From contig JAKUTH010000027.1 in NCBI GenBank assembly GCA_022448085.1, positions 1 through 33,630 on the forward strand: 33,630 nucleotides of DNA. Direction: 5' to 3'. The notes below the pieces were generated by a model. It worked only from the letters and a program-made list of their open reading frames with translations, did not search any database and had not been told where the DNA came from. Shown piece by piece: positions 1 to 8,648 of the stretch (positions within the stretch are counted from its first letter, which is position 1; each line of letters opens with the position of its first letter). The translations under genes were made by a program, and so were the position numbers. Source of the DNA: Pseudomonadales bacterium. Lineage in GTDB: Bacteria > Pseudomonadota > Gammaproteobacteria > Pseudomonadales > Azotimanducaceae.

Positions 1-1
1 G

Positions 2-973
2 GAGTTGGGAAAGAATCCCATCGCTTCGGAATGCCTTAATTGCAGCGCGCCAGATACGGGCAATATGGAAGTGCTCGAGCGCTATGCAAACGAGGAGCAG
101 AAGGAGAAGTGGCTTAAGCCTCTTCTTGACGGCGAAATCCGATCAGCGTACGGAATGACTGAACCTAATTTGGCGTCGTCTGACGCCAAGCAAATAGGTA
201 CCCGGGCGGTTCTCGAGGGCGACGAGTGGGTGATTAATGGAGAAAAGTTCTATATCTCCGGTGCGGGTGATAAACGATGTAAAATCATGATTTGCATGGT
301 GAAAAGTAGTCCGGACGCACCACCGCATCGTCAGCAATCACAAATCCTTGTACCGCTCGATACCCCTGGCGTGAATATTCTAGGTCCGATGACGGTGTTC
401 GGTCACGACGACGCGCCTCACGGTCACATGCATATCAAACTCGAAGACGTACGTGTACCGAAGGAAAATTGCTTGCTAGGCGAAGGGCGCGGGTTCGAGA
501 TATCGCAGGGCCGTCTTGGACCGGGGCGTATACACCACTGCATGCGGTCCATTGGCCAAGCCGAACGCGCGTTGGATTTGATGGTGCGTCGCGGAATGTC
601 ACGGGAAGCCTTCGGACGTCCCCTGATACAACTGGGCAAAAACTTAGAGTTGGTTTCGCGTGCGCGTATCGATATTGAAGCGATGCGTTTGATGGTTCTG
701 AAGTCGGCTAAGGCCATGGACGTGCTTGGGAATCGAGAAGCGCGTGTATGGGTACATATGATTAAGGCCATGATTCCGGAGCGCGTATGCAACATCATCG
801 ATCAGGCTATTCAAATTCACGGTGCGAGTGGCGTCTCGCAGTGGACGCCGTTAGCCGGTATGTACACGGGTCAGCGAACCCTGAGGATTGCGGATGGTCC
901 TGACGAAGTTCATCACCTCGTTGTAGGCCGTGCTGAAATTCGAAAGTACGACGAAAATTACGGTCGGCAATAG
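2..973 (+). CDS. Acyl-CoA dehydrogenase, ACAD10/11-like, 5'-truncated by the window edge
   Basis: FAD-dependent dehydrogenase that oxidises an acyl-CoA to the enoyl-CoA in a beta-oxidation-type pathway. About 323 residues of a family that is usually near 400 are visible, and the frame is open to the left edge, so the N-terminus lies outside; the TTG at position 5 is not a convincing start. Visible signatures are SAPDTGNME near the beginning, the FAD-contact motif YGMTEP, and a C-terminal ADGPDEVHH. In many acyl-CoA dehydrogenases the catalytic Glu sits in an EG(P/T) motif; here Asp stands in that place (ADGPDE), which is the pattern of the ACAD10/11 branch. The stop is 46 bases before the next gene on the same strand, so it may be co-transcribed with the serine hydrolase and dioxygenase. 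The substrate cannot be read from the sequence. Confidence 0.9.
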   Translation, partial: ELGKNPIASECLNCSAPDTGNMEVLERYANEEQKEKWLKPLLDGEIRSAYGMTEPNLASSDAKQIGTRAVLEGDEWVINGEKFYISGAGDKRCKIMICMVKSSPDAPPHRQQSQILVPLDTPGVNILGPMTVFGHDDAPHGHMHIKLEDVRVPKENCLLGEGRGFEISQGRLGPGRIHHCMRSIGQAERALDLMVRRGMSREAFGRPLIQLGKNLELVSRARIDIEAMRLMVLKSAKAMDVLGNREARVWVHMIKAMIPERVCNIIDQAIQIHGASGVSQWTPLAGMYTGQRTLRIADGPDEVHHLVVGRAEIRKYDENYGRQ

Positions 974-1019
974 CTTCTAGCTGGGCCCGCCGAAAGACAT
1001 TTTGGTGGAGGGAGGACTA

Positions 1020-2213
1020 ATGGAAACGGTCGATTCTGGCTACGATTTTTCCCATGTCCATGCGTCGCTGGACAAGTACGTCCAAGACGATTTGTTGGCG
1101 ATGGCGGCGTCGGTCGTCCTTGACGGCCAGGCGGTTGTGGACTTTCACATGGTCGGTCATCAAGATCGAGAAAAAGAACGCCTTATTCAGGCCGATTCGA
1201 TTTATCGCATTTATTCGAGTACCAAGTTAATCACCTCGTGCGCGGCGATGATGCTGTGGGAAGAGGGTCAATTTCAGTTGGACGACCCTTTGCGAGACTA
1301 TCTACCGGAGCTTGGTTCGCTTAGCGTGGTCATGGATGGGGCTAACGATGTTGGCTTGGTCGAGCCGGTTGCTGTTGAGCCAACTATCCGGCAGCTAATG
1401 TGTCATAACGCAGGTTTTTCCTACGGCTTATTTGCCGAAAGTGTGGTGGATCCCATCTACAACGCGGCCGGCGTTTCGGCTCCAACGGCGACCCTCGAAG
1501 ACATGGTCCGTAAACTGGGCGACATTCCACTCGCTTATCAGCCCGGACGACGATGGCAGTACAGCGTTTCTGTCGATGTTCTGGGGAGGCTCATTGAGAT
1601 ATTGTCGGGTCTGCGCTTCGGCGAGTTCTTATCGCAGCGCATATTCGAACCGCTGGGCATGATCGATACCGGTTTTCACGTGCCGACCGAGAAGCACGAT
1701 CGTTTTTGCGCCAACTACGCCCCCGTCAATATGTTGGACCCCATGAAGCCAGGGCTCAACGTGGTGCCGGACACGTTGTTGGGTGATTACCTGGAGCCTA
1801 AGGCGATGGAAAGTGGCGGCGGCGGTTTGGTTTCGACGATTGGCGATTACACCCGCTTTATCCAAATGATTGTGGGTGGCGGATTCGTCAATGACGCTCG
1901 CATACTCCAACCGACGACCTTGGAGATGATGAGGACTAATCAGCTTCCCGATGGTGTCGGTGTTCAGCTGCCCAATTGGTTCATGCCCGACACCGTATTT
2001 GGGCTTGGATTTGCCATCAAAACCGCGCCCAGGCCTGACGAGGGCGATGCGGCAATTGGCGAGTACCACTGGGGCGGGATGGCGGGAACGCATTCGTGGA
2101 TGTCTCCGGCATCAGGTATCTCAGGTATCGTTTTTACACAACGTTTACCGGGCTTTTGGCATCCCTTTAGCCATGACTTTAAACGTCTGGTCTATCAAGC
2201 GACCACGATGTAA
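1020..2213 (+). CDS. Serine hydrolase of the beta-lactamase/EstB (class C) fold
   Basis: Probable serine esterase or beta-lactamase-like hydrolase of 397 residues, the usual size for this family. The nucleophile motif SxxK is S66-S-T-K69 (in a YSSTK context), followed by a YSV motif (in WQYSVSVD) that fits the YxN/YxS position. A C-terminal HWGGMAGT takes the place of the KTG-like box, typical of EstB-type esterases rather than true AmpC. No signal peptide is seen, which suggests a cytoplasmic esterase and not a resistance enzyme. I chose the ATG at 1020 because GGAGGGAGGA (1007-1016) sits just in front of it; an in-frame alternative at 1002 lacks this. The dioxygenase starts 9 bases after the stop, so the two are probably translated together. 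The ester or lactone substrate is unknown. Confidence 0.88.
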   Translation: METVDSGYDFSHVHASLDKYVQDDLLAMAASVVLDGQAVVDFHMVGHQDREKERLIQADSIYRIYSSTKLITSCAAMMLWEEGQFQLDDPLRDYLPELGSLSVVMDGANDVGLVEPVAVEPTIRQLMCHNAGFSYGLFAESVVDPIYNAAGVSAPTATLEDMVRKLGDIPLAYQPGRRWQYSVSVDVLGRLIEILSGLRFGEFLSQRIFEPLGMIDTGFHVPTEKHDRFCANYAPVNMLDPMKPGLNVVPDTLLGDYLEPKAMESGGGGLVSTIGDYTRFIQMIVGGGFVNDARILQPTTLEMMRTNQLPDGVGVQLPNWFMPDTVFGLGFAIKTAPRPDEGDAAIGEYHWGGMAGTHSWMSPASGISGIVFTQRLPGFWHPFSHDFKRLVYQATTM

Positions 2214-2222
2214 GTTGAGTCG

Positions 2223-3056
2223 ATGAAGGTTACGCATCTTTCGGAGATCCTGGGGGCGGAAGTCGACTGCATCGATTGTCAGGATATTTCCGATCGCGAT
2301 TTTGCTACGTTGCAAAACTTGTTGTGGGATCGCGGCGTGCTGTCGATTCCGAATCAGGATTTGACCCCGGATGCACAGTTTGCATTTGCCCAGCGTTGGG
2401 GCGCGATCAACGTGAATCGATTCTTTACGCCGGTGGTGGAGAATCCCCGCGTAGCGGAGGTATTAAAAGAGCCCGATCAAGAATTGAACATTGGTGGTGG
2501 TTGGCATACGGACCATTCCTACGATGACATTCCGGCGATGTGTTCAATGCTTTATGCAATAGAAGTTCCTGATACGGGTGGCGATACGCTTTTTGCCAGT
2601 ATGTACGCGGCGTACGCCAACCTGTCTGATGGTTTCAAACAAGCGCTTTCGTCGATGTGTGCTGTGCATTCGAGTCGACATGTATTCGGCCACGAACCCA
2701 TGGAGGGCGATCGCCCTCGAAAGCGCCTGCACAACCCGGAATTGGCGGTCCAAGATGCGGTTCACCCCGTTGTCATTGAGCACCCGGGGTCTGGTCGGCC
2801 GTCGCTATACGTGAATCCTTCGTTTACGGTGCGTTTCGACGGTTGGTCAACGAGCGAGTCGGCGTCATTGCTTGCGTATCTGTACCGTTTCGGCGCACGA
2901 CCGGAACATACAATTCGGTATCGCTGGAAACCGGGCACGCTGGTTATCTGGGATAACCGTGCAACCTGGCACTACGCGCTAAACGACTACCACGGTCAGC
3001 GCCGGCTCATGCATCGAGTTACCGTGGAGGGTGTGCCTCTTCGGGCTATCAACTGA
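2223..3056 (+). CDS. TauD/TfdA family Fe(II)/2-oxoglutarate-dependent dioxygenase
   Basis: Non-haem iron oxygenase that couples 2-oxoglutarate decarboxylation to hydroxylation of a small substrate; family members act on taurine, 2,4-D, alkylsulfates and others. The 277-residue length is normal for the family. Metal ligands are visible as H95-T-D97 (WHTDHS) and distal H250 (WDNRATWH); R261 or R265 in the segment QRRLMHR is the expected 2-oxoglutarate carboxylate anchor. The gene starts 9 bases after the serine hydrolase stop. Its last 8 bases overlap the end of the convergent SDR gene. Lying behind an acyl-CoA dehydrogenase and an esterase-like hydrolase, it may help oxidise an organic acid or ester, but no tauABC-type sulfonate transport genes are nearby and a taurine role is not supported. 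Confidence 0.9.
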   Translation: MKVTHLSEILGAEVDCIDCQDISDRDFATLQNLLWDRGVLSIPNQDLTPDAQFAFAQRWGAINVNRFFTPVVENPRVAEVLKEPDQELNIGGGWHTDHSYDDIPAMCSMLYAIEVPDTGGDTLFASMYAAYANLSDGFKQALSSMCAVHSSRHVFGHEPMEGDRPRKRLHNPELAVQDAVHPVVIEHPGSGRPSLYVNPSFTVRFDGWSTSESASLLAYLYRFGARPEHTIRYRWKPGTLVIWDNRATWHYALNDYHGQRRLMHRVTVEGVPLRAIN

Positions 3057-3933
3057 GCCGAACGCCAAAATATTCTTCGTAGCGACGGTTGTAGTCTTCA
3101 TCGCTCAGATCCGCTCCCATTTCGATCCACTTTTCGTCATCGATAGCTCGACGCCCGTTAAACATGCCCTCGGCATCCTCACCCACGGGCCATCTTAATC
3201 GGTACTCGGGGCTGCTGATTGCGGCGAGGATCGTTTCGGCAACACGCTCGGGCTGAACGTTTGCCTCGAATCCGGCTTTAAACATCTTGCCGTTGCGTCG
3301 CATGATCGGCTGGTAGGGCGACTCCCGATCGTAGCGAGTTGCTGCGGTCGAGTTGTCAAAAATTTGAGTCATGATGACGCCGGGTTCGACGTTGACGACA
3401 CGTACGTTGAAACGGAACACTTCATGGGCGAGCGCTTCTCCGAGACATTCCAGTGCCCATTTGGTAGCCGAATATGGAATTTGATTGGGCATGGCGACCA
3501 ATCCCTCCATAGACGTGACGTTGACGATGGTACCCCGACACCGCTCACGCATTTCGGGCAAAACCGCCTGTATGCATCTCACGGCACCAAAATAGTTGGT
3601 TTCAAATATTGCGCGATGCTCGTCTTCAGGCGTTAATTCCAAAGGCGTTGCGCCGCCTATACCGGCGTTGTTGACTAACACGTTGACGGGTCCTGCTCGA
3701 CGAATCCGCGCGAATGCGGCGTCGGTGGAAACCGCTGACGTAACGTCCAGAGCGACGATGGTAACGTCGAGACCCTCCTGTTCCGATGCTGTTGCTAGCG
3801 CGTGAGCTTTGTTGGTGTCTCGCATGCCGGCAAACACCTTGTGGCCGTGTCGTGCGAGTTCAAGAGCGGTGGCGAACCCAATTCCGGTGCTCGTGCCGGT
3901 GACCACGGCGACGCTTGATTCGTCCGATTCCAT
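3049..3933 (-). CDS. Classical short-chain dehydrogenase/reductase (SDR)
   Basis: NAD(P)-dependent oxidoreductase of 294 residues with the full classical SDR signature: cofactor loop TGTSTGIG (12-19), NNAG (88-91), catalytic S141, Y154 and K158 (YSATK). The C-terminal roughly 50 residues, rich in acidic and aromatic positions, extend beyond the minimal 250-residue Rossmann core. I placed the start at 3933, where GGAAAG lies a few bases upstream on the minus strand; a longer reading to 3981 adds 16 residues with no family support and enters the AT-rich intergenic region. It is convergent with the dioxygenase and divergent from the DUF5916 gene. The substrate is not evident; steroid, retinol-like and 3-oxoacyl reductases share this pattern. 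Confidence 0.9.
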   Translation of the reverse strand: MESDESSVAVVTGTSTGIGFATALELARHGHKVFAGMRDTNKAHALATASEQEGLDVTIVALDVTSAVSTDAAFARIRRAGPVNVLVNNAGIGGATPLELTPEDEHRAIFETNYFGAVRCIQAVLPEMRERCRGTIVNVTSMEGLVAMPNQIPYSATKWALECLGEALAHEVFRFNVRVVNVEPGVIMTQIFDNSTAATRYDRESPYQPIMRRNGKMFKAGFEANVQPERVAETILAAISSPEYRLRWPVGEDAEGMFNGRRAIDDEKWIEMGADLSDEDYNRRYEEYFGVRLS

Positions 3934-4131
3934 AAGCTTTCCTTTTCGAAATATATGAGTACGTAAACATTTAAAAAACAATAAGATACAAAATTAATGT
4001 AAATATTTAATAACTTAAAGAAAATGCCTTCAATCGTTAGTTTAATGCAGGTCGTCCGATCGCGACGTGTTTCGGTGTAGGCGAGCAGAGACTGGTATAG
4101 TAGGCGGCTGCTCTCTCCATGGTCTTCCTGA
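3934..4131. promoter_or_regulatory. AT-rich divergent intergenic region
   Basis: This 198-base gap separates the leftward SDR from the rightward DUF5916 gene, so it should carry promoters for both. From about 3950 to 4025 it is strikingly AT-rich (runs such as TTTAAAAAACAATAAG), in contrast to the mixed-composition coding DNA on both sides. I see no clear operator repeat and no small gene in it. Confidence 0.5.
4093..4101 (+). promoter_or_regulatory. Candidate extended -10 promoter element for the DUF5916 gene
   Basis: TGG followed by TATAGT matches an extended -10 element (TGn plus five of six bases of TATAAT). It would start transcription near 4108, about 24 bases before the ATG at 4132. 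No good -35 hexamer sits at the usual distance; the best is TTTCGG/TTCGGT around 4070, with a long spacer. This is a pattern match only. Confidence 0.35.
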
Positions 4132-6954
4132 ATGTCTCGCGTCGTAGCCTATCTTTGCGTTTGGTTTGCTGCTCTGTCCGTCGTCTCAAGTGACGACGGC
4201 GGGGGCGTGGTCATCGGTAGTTTTGCGGATCCCCTGCGCGCAGCAGAACAACGTGAAGCCGTGGGCGTCGGTCTCGAGTCAACGGTTGTCGAGGTTTCTG
4301 TTGATGGCGAGCGATATTATCGCGTGGTTGTCTTTACGCCGGCGCCGCACGACTTCGCGAAAGAAGTGAGCGCTGGACGTTATGCCGGCGCTTGGTTTTG
4401 GGAGGGTGCAAGGGCCGCGTCGTTGGCACGTCCATTCAAAGGCCCCGTAACGGATGCACGAGCGCCAGCTTCTCAACATTCGGTGGATCGATTTGGGGTG
4501 GCCTCACTAAGACGAATCGCTGGCAACGCGGCTCAGGTTTCAATGGACGGCGACGACGCGGGATCCGAAGGCTCATCGATTGTTATGCGAGGGCCCGGCC
4601 GCCAGGATGCGCTGGCCGTTCCCAGATACGAGAACGCGGGTATCGAAATTGACGGCGTCTTGAACGAAGCAATTTGGAACGAAGTCACGCCGCACGACAA
4701 TATGGTTGTTATTAATCCTGATACATTGGAGCCGGCCAGGCATCCGACGGAAATGCGTTTTATTTACACCGATCAAGGGCTTTACATCGGTGTCATCAAT
4801 TATCAACCTGCCGAAACGTTGATCGCGCGCCTGTCGAGTCGTGATGTTCACATTAATCGAGACCAGTGGGGTATCGCTCTCGATACATCGGGCGAAGGTC
4901 TTTACGGGTACGTGTTTAACGTCGCGCTCGGCGGCACCTTGATCGATGGAAAAGTCGCGCCGGAACGATCGTTTGCGTTGGAATGGGACGGGCCCTGGGA
5001 AGCTGCAACGCAGGCGCGTTCAGATGGATGGAGCCTCGAAGTTTTCTTGCCGTGGTCGATGATGACGTTGCCGCGGGTCGATGGTCATCGCACGATGGGA
5101 TTTTGGGTTAATCGACAGGTGGCTTACGTTTCTGAGATGTGGGGTTGGCCAGCTTTGCCGTTTACAGGGGCGCGTTTTATGTCGGCGCTGAAACCGATGG
5201 CGTTGCCAGGCGTTACGCCGAAGAAGCAATTGGTCGCTTTTCCCTATGGATCGGGGAGCTACGATGGTGGGCCTGGCGTCGATGAGGCCGACGTGCGAGC
5301 CGGCGTCGATATCTTTTGGCGTCCAACGAGCGATCTCCAGTTAACGGCAGCGCTATACCCTGATTTTGGATCGGTGGAATCCGATGATGTGGTTGTTAAC
5401 TTGACGTCGAGGGAGACTTTTTTCCCCGAGAAGCGTTTATTTTTCCTCGAAGGCAATGAGAACTTCATCACGTCGCCGCGGTCCCAGACGATGAGGTCCA
5501 GCGGTGGTGGTTCCGGAGGGGCTCGAAAGACGGCGAGGAGTTTTACCGGCACGCCGACAACGCTTCTTAATACGCGCCGCATCGGTGGTGCGCCTCTCAT
5601 TGATATTCCAGAAGACATCACAGTCCCGGGTTATGAGCGATCTAAACCGACCCAGCTTTTGGGGGCGCTTAAATTGACGGGGCAAACGGGCGCGATGCGA
5701 TACGGTGTGTTAAGTGCGCTCGAAGATGATCCCGTGCTCTATGGGCAACGCGACGGCGTTCGAACTGGGGTCAAGGGCGACGGCCGTAATTTCAGTGTGG
5801 CGCGTTTGATGTACGAGAGTGTGGACGAAGGACGACGCTCCTTCGGTTATCTGGGAACCCTCGTCGACCACCCATTACGTAAAGCGACGACGCACGGAGT
5901 CGACGTTCACTTTATGAACGCCAGCGGCAAGTTAAACGTTGATACCCAGTTCCTGATGAGCGATATCGAAGGTTCGAAGGGATTTGGCGGGTGGACGGAT
6001 ATTGACTACACGCCACGACGCGGACTGATGCACATGTTTGGGCTTGAATACCTCGACAAAAAAATAGACATCAGCGATCTCGGCTTTCTAGAACGGTCGG
6101 ATAGCATCGGCGGCCGTTACACGTTGATGTACATGAAGTCCTCTGGGATGAAACGATTTCGATCCTGGCAAAGTATGTCGACGCTAACAAATTGGGTGAA
6201 CGGTGACGGCCGCAACATCAAGACGGGAATATTTTCGCGCAACAGTCTGACATTTAAGAATCTAAACGAAGTGCGCGGCCACCTCTATTATTTCCCGCGT
6301 CGATGGGAAGACCTTGAAAGCCGGGGAAATGGGTCGTTCCGTACTCACGATCGCGTGTTTTGGGAACTGGCTTTCGGTACGGACACGAGCCAAAAGTTTA
6401 GCTGGAGCGTCCAAGGCGGTGGCATGCAAGAGAGCTTATCCGGGCGGACGCAGTTTATGGGAGTCGGCATGACTTATAAGCCGACGGACCGCTTTTCATT
6501 GGATCTTGACGCCAACTACCGCCATCAGCGGGGTTGGTTGTTGCACCAAGGTGGTCGGCAAATGACGACGTTCGATGCTGGCAATTGGCAACCGCGTCTC
6601 GCGATGGATGTATTTCTTACCGCTCGTCAGCAGATCCGGCTGACTATGCAATGGGCAGGTATTGTTGCTGATGAGCAGGCGTTTTATCAGATCCCCATCG
6701 TCCCCGGAGCACTTATCGAAGTCGACAAAGATGTCGACGCGGCTATAGGTGATTTCACGATGAGTCGATTGACGGCTCAGCTTCGTTATCGTTGGGAGAT
6801 TGCGCCGCTATCCGATCTATTCGTCGTCTACACCCGGGGTAGTAATCTCGACAATCGGGTTGACGATGAATTTGGCAATCTGTTGACGGACGCGTTCTCG
6901 GATCCGGTGATCGATGTTTTAGTGGTTAAGTTGCGCTACCGATTCGGAAACTAG
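4132..6954 (+). CDS. Exported SPOR-like / CBM9-like / DUF5916 outer-membrane-type protein
   Basis: A 940-residue protein of unknown function. Residues 1-20 form a hydrophobic export signal (VVAYLCVWFAALSVVSS) without a proper lipobox. Residues 26-90 resemble a SPOR domain, the fold that binds denuded peptidoglycan glycan strands: IGSFADPLRAA at the start and YYRVVV near the middle. Residues about 164-360 look like a family 9 carbohydrate-binding-type domain (IEIDGVLNEAIW, then DQWGIALD). The remainder matches DUF5916, with the recognisable PDFGSVESDDVVVNLT and ETFFPEKRLFFLEGNENF, then alternating polar/hydrophobic strands typical of an outer-membrane beta-barrel, ending in VVKLRYRFGN. The gene stands alone between a divergent SDR and a convergent PPOX gene. 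A role in handling or sensing a glycan or peptide at the cell surface is inference. Confidence 0.85.
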   Translation: MSRVVAYLCVWFAALSVVSSDDGGGVVIGSFADPLRAAEQREAVGVGLESTVVEVSVDGERYYRVVVFTPAPHDFAKEVSAGRYAGAWFWEGARAASLARPFKGPVTDARAPASQHSVDRFGVASLRRIAGNAAQVSMDGDDAGSEGSSIVMRGPGRQDALAVPRYENAGIEIDGVLNEAIWNEVTPHDNMVVINPDTLEPARHPTEMRFIYTDQGLYIGVINYQPAETLIARLSSRDVHINRDQWGIALDTSGEGLYGYVFNVALGGTLIDGKVAPERSFALEWDGPWEAATQARSDGWSLEVFLPWSMMTLPRVDGHRTMGFWVNRQVAYVSEMWGWPALPFTGARFMSALKPMALPGVTPKKQLVAFPYGSGSYDGGPGVDEADVRAGVDIFWRPTSDLQLTAALYPDFGSVESDDVVVNLTSRETFFPEKRLFFLEGNENFITSPRSQTMRSSGGGSGGARKTARSFTGTPTTLLNTRRIGGAPLIDIPEDITVPGYERSKPTQLLGALKLTGQTGAMRYGVLSALEDDPVLYGQRDGVRTGVKGDGRNFSVARLMYESVDEGRRSFGYLGTLVDHPLRKATTHGVDVHFMNASGKLNVDTQFLMSDIEGSKGFGGWTDIDYTPRRGLMHMFGLEYLDKKIDISDLGFLERSDSIGGRYTLMYMKSSGMKRFRSWQSMSTLTNWVNGDGRNIKTGIFSRNSLTFKNLNEVRGHLYYFPRRWEDLESRGNGSFRTHDRVFWELAFGTDTSQKFSWSVQGGGMQESLSGRTQFMGVGMTYKPTDRFSLDLDANYRHQRGWLLHQGGRQMTTFDAGNWQPRLAMDVFLTARQQIRLTMQWAGIVADEQAFYQIPIVPGALIEVDKDVDAAIGDFTMSRLTAQLRYRWEIAPLSDLFVVYTRGSNLDNRVDDEFGNLLTDAFSDPVIDVLVVKLRYRFGN

Positions 6955-6982
6955 CCATTTATGAGGCGTCGTCTGGGCTCGG

Positions 6983-7384
6983 TTATTCGGCGCTGTTTGA
7001 CCACTTCTGGACGTTAACCACCTCGAGCCTGATCGATTCGATACCAATCTCGGTGTGGCCATAGCCCCTGTACTTTTCGGTGAACTTGTTTCGCGCAGCG
7101 GTGGGCAACGGAACGATCGACGCAATCGCGTCGACGCGGACCCACCAAAGCTGAGACCAGTCTTCTTCGTAGTGGTCAACTAGAAGGGCGACTTCAGGGT
7201 GCAGTTCTATATTACTCATGCGCTTTAATCTCCCCGGCTTCTTAAGCTTGCCGTCAATGGGGAGATAGATGTGGTTACCCTCGGAAACAAGGACCACGGG
7301 CACGAGGTGCGGCTGGAGTCCGTCGGTCGTCGCGAATCGTGCCACGTCCGCTGAATCGATTAGCTCAACCAACCAGGGTTCCAT
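6983..7384 (-). CDS. PPOX-class flavin/F420-dependent protein, Rv0121-like (TIGR03668 type)
   Basis: Small split-barrel FMN/F420-binding oxidoreductase of 133 residues. The segments FATTDGLQPHLVPV, DGKLKKPGRLKRMSNIE and LLVDHYEEDWSQLWWVR match the Rv0121 subgroup of the pyridoxamine-5'-phosphate-oxidase-like superfamily, whose mycobacterial members are assigned to cofactor F420. Whether this organism makes F420 cannot be told from the window, so FMN is a fair alternative. The ATG at 7384 lies one base after the epoxide hydrolase stop (7386-7388), so translation is almost certainly coupled and this is the last gene of a three-gene minus-strand set (dehalogenase-type SDR, epoxide hydrolase, PPOX). 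Its role beside epoxide chemistry is unknown; reduction of an unsaturated product is one possibility. Confidence 0.85.
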   Translation of the reverse strand: MEPWLVELIDSADVARFATTDGLQPHLVPVVLVSEGNHIYLPIDGKLKKPGRLKRMSNIELHPEVALLVDHYEEDWSQLWWVRVDAIASIVPLPTAARNKFTEKYRGYGHTEIGIESIRLEVVNVQKWSNSAE

Positions 7385-7385
7385 G

Positions 7386-8522
7386 TTATCTCATGGTACG
7401 AAAGCAGTTCCTGAGCTCGTCGACGAAGGTTAAAGGCTGCTCAAAGGCTGCGAAATGACCGCCTTTTTCCAGGATGTTGAAGTACCGCAAATCCTTGAAC
7501 CGATTTTCAACCCACCGTTTTGAGGCCGAAAAAATCTCTTTAGGGAAAATACTGCACCCCGATGGCACAGTGATATCGCCGGTTGAGCCACGATTGAAAC
7601 TCTCCCAGTAGAGTCGAGCCGACGACGCTCCCGACCCTGTGAGCCAGTAAAACATGACGTTGTCGAGTAATTCGTCTCGGGACAAAACGTTTTCCGGATG
7701 ACCGTCGCAGTCCGTCCACTGGTAAAACTTTTCAACGATCCATGCCGCTTGAGCCGCAGGTGAGTCGACTAGACCATAACCCAACGTTTGTGGTCTTGTG
7801 CTTTGTTGCTTCGAGTAACCGGAATCCCAATCCTGATAGAACTGCCTCGATTTGATTGCCTTTTCTTCCAGTGGCGTCAGATCTTTCATCTGATCCGCGC
7901 TGGGGGCAGCGATGGGCATGTTGGTGTGTATCCCGGCGCAATGTTCGGGATCCTGGACTCCGATTGATGCCGTGACCGCGGAACCCCAGTCGCCGCCTTG
8001 CGCGAAGTAATTTTGATATCCGAGTCGTCGCATCAGTTCCCCCCACGCCTCAGCAACTTTATCAACGCCCCAACCGGTGGTCGTCGGTTTCCCAGAAAAA
8101 CCATAGCCGGGCAACGCGGGTACGACCAAGTGGAACGCATCATCGGCGTCGCCACCGTGTGCCTCTGGGTCTGAGAGTGGCCCCAATACTTTCATAAATT
8201 CGATGATCGATCCGGGCCACCCATGCGTTAGAACGAGGGGCATGGCGTTCTCAACTGGGGACTTCAGGTGAAGAAAATGAATGTCGACGCCGTCAATTTT
8301 GGTCATATATTGAGGAATTTCGTTGAGTGCTTCCTCAGTAGTCCGCCAGTTGTATTCTGTTTGCCAATAGGCGCAAAGCTCTTGGACATACTGAAGGGGA
8401 ATGCCTTGGGTCCAATCGTCGACGGGTTCCGATTCCGGCCATCGCGTTCGGGCCAAACGGTCATTCAAGTCATTCAGGTCCGCGTCGTCGACATGGATCT
8501 GAAAAGTTCGTACGTCGTCCAT
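7386..8522 (-). CDS. Epoxide hydrolase, EHN-domain alpha/beta hydrolase
   Basis: Hydrolyses epoxides to vicinal diols through a covalent ester with an Asp nucleophile. The 378-residue protein begins with the EHN N-terminal domain (residues about 1-100, with RLARTRWP), then the alpha/beta fold with oxyanion motif HGWP (100-103), nucleophile D178 in GGDWG, and catalytic H356 in KGGHFAAFEQP. Asp rather than Ser in the nucleophile elbow, with the EHN domain, separates it from esterases. No membrane anchor is present, so it should be cytoplasmic. The start at 8522 has GAGGA nearby on the minus strand; a longer form to 8585 is possible but less likely. It lies 126 bases downstream of the halohydrin-dehalogenase-type gene and touches the PPOX gene, consistent with consecutive steps halohydrin to epoxide to diol. 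Confidence 0.93.
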   Translation of the reverse strand: MDDVRTFQIHVDDADLNDLNDRLARTRWPESEPVDDWTQGIPLQYVQELCAYWQTEYNWRTTEEALNEIPQYMTKIDGVDIHFLHLKSPVENAMPLVLTHGWPGSIIEFMKVLGPLSDPEAHGGDADDAFHLVVPALPGYGFSGKPTTTGWGVDKVAEAWGELMRRLGYQNYFAQGGDWGSAVTASIGVQDPEHCAGIHTNMPIAAPSADQMKDLTPLEEKAIKSRQFYQDWDSGYSKQQSTRPQTLGYGLVDSPAAQAAWIVEKFYQWTDCDGHPENVLSRDELLDNVMFYWLTGSGASSARLYWESFNRGSTGDITVPSGCSIFPKEIFSASKRWVENRFKDLRYFNILEKGGHFAAFEQPLTFVDELRNCFRTMR

Positions 8523-8648
8523 GGGGATTCCTCGGCTACTCGCTATGGCACGTATCAGTGGAAGTGACTCGGGCGCGTGTGTCAAGCGAAACTGGCCGGA
8601 TGCGGTGAGGCAAGCGATGGGACGTGGGCGTGTTCTACATGCGTGTGC

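Noticed and set aside
1020-2213. AmpC-type antibiotic resistance beta-lactamase
   Set aside because: No export signal and no KTG box; the HWGG pattern and operon with a dioxygenase fit an EstB-like esterase.
5259-5621. Antisense reading frames of 60-190 codons opposite many genes (for example here and at 22710-23207 and 15905-16486)
   Set aside because: They mirror the codon bias of the genes on the other strand, have no recognisable domains and no ribosome sites; treated as shadows.
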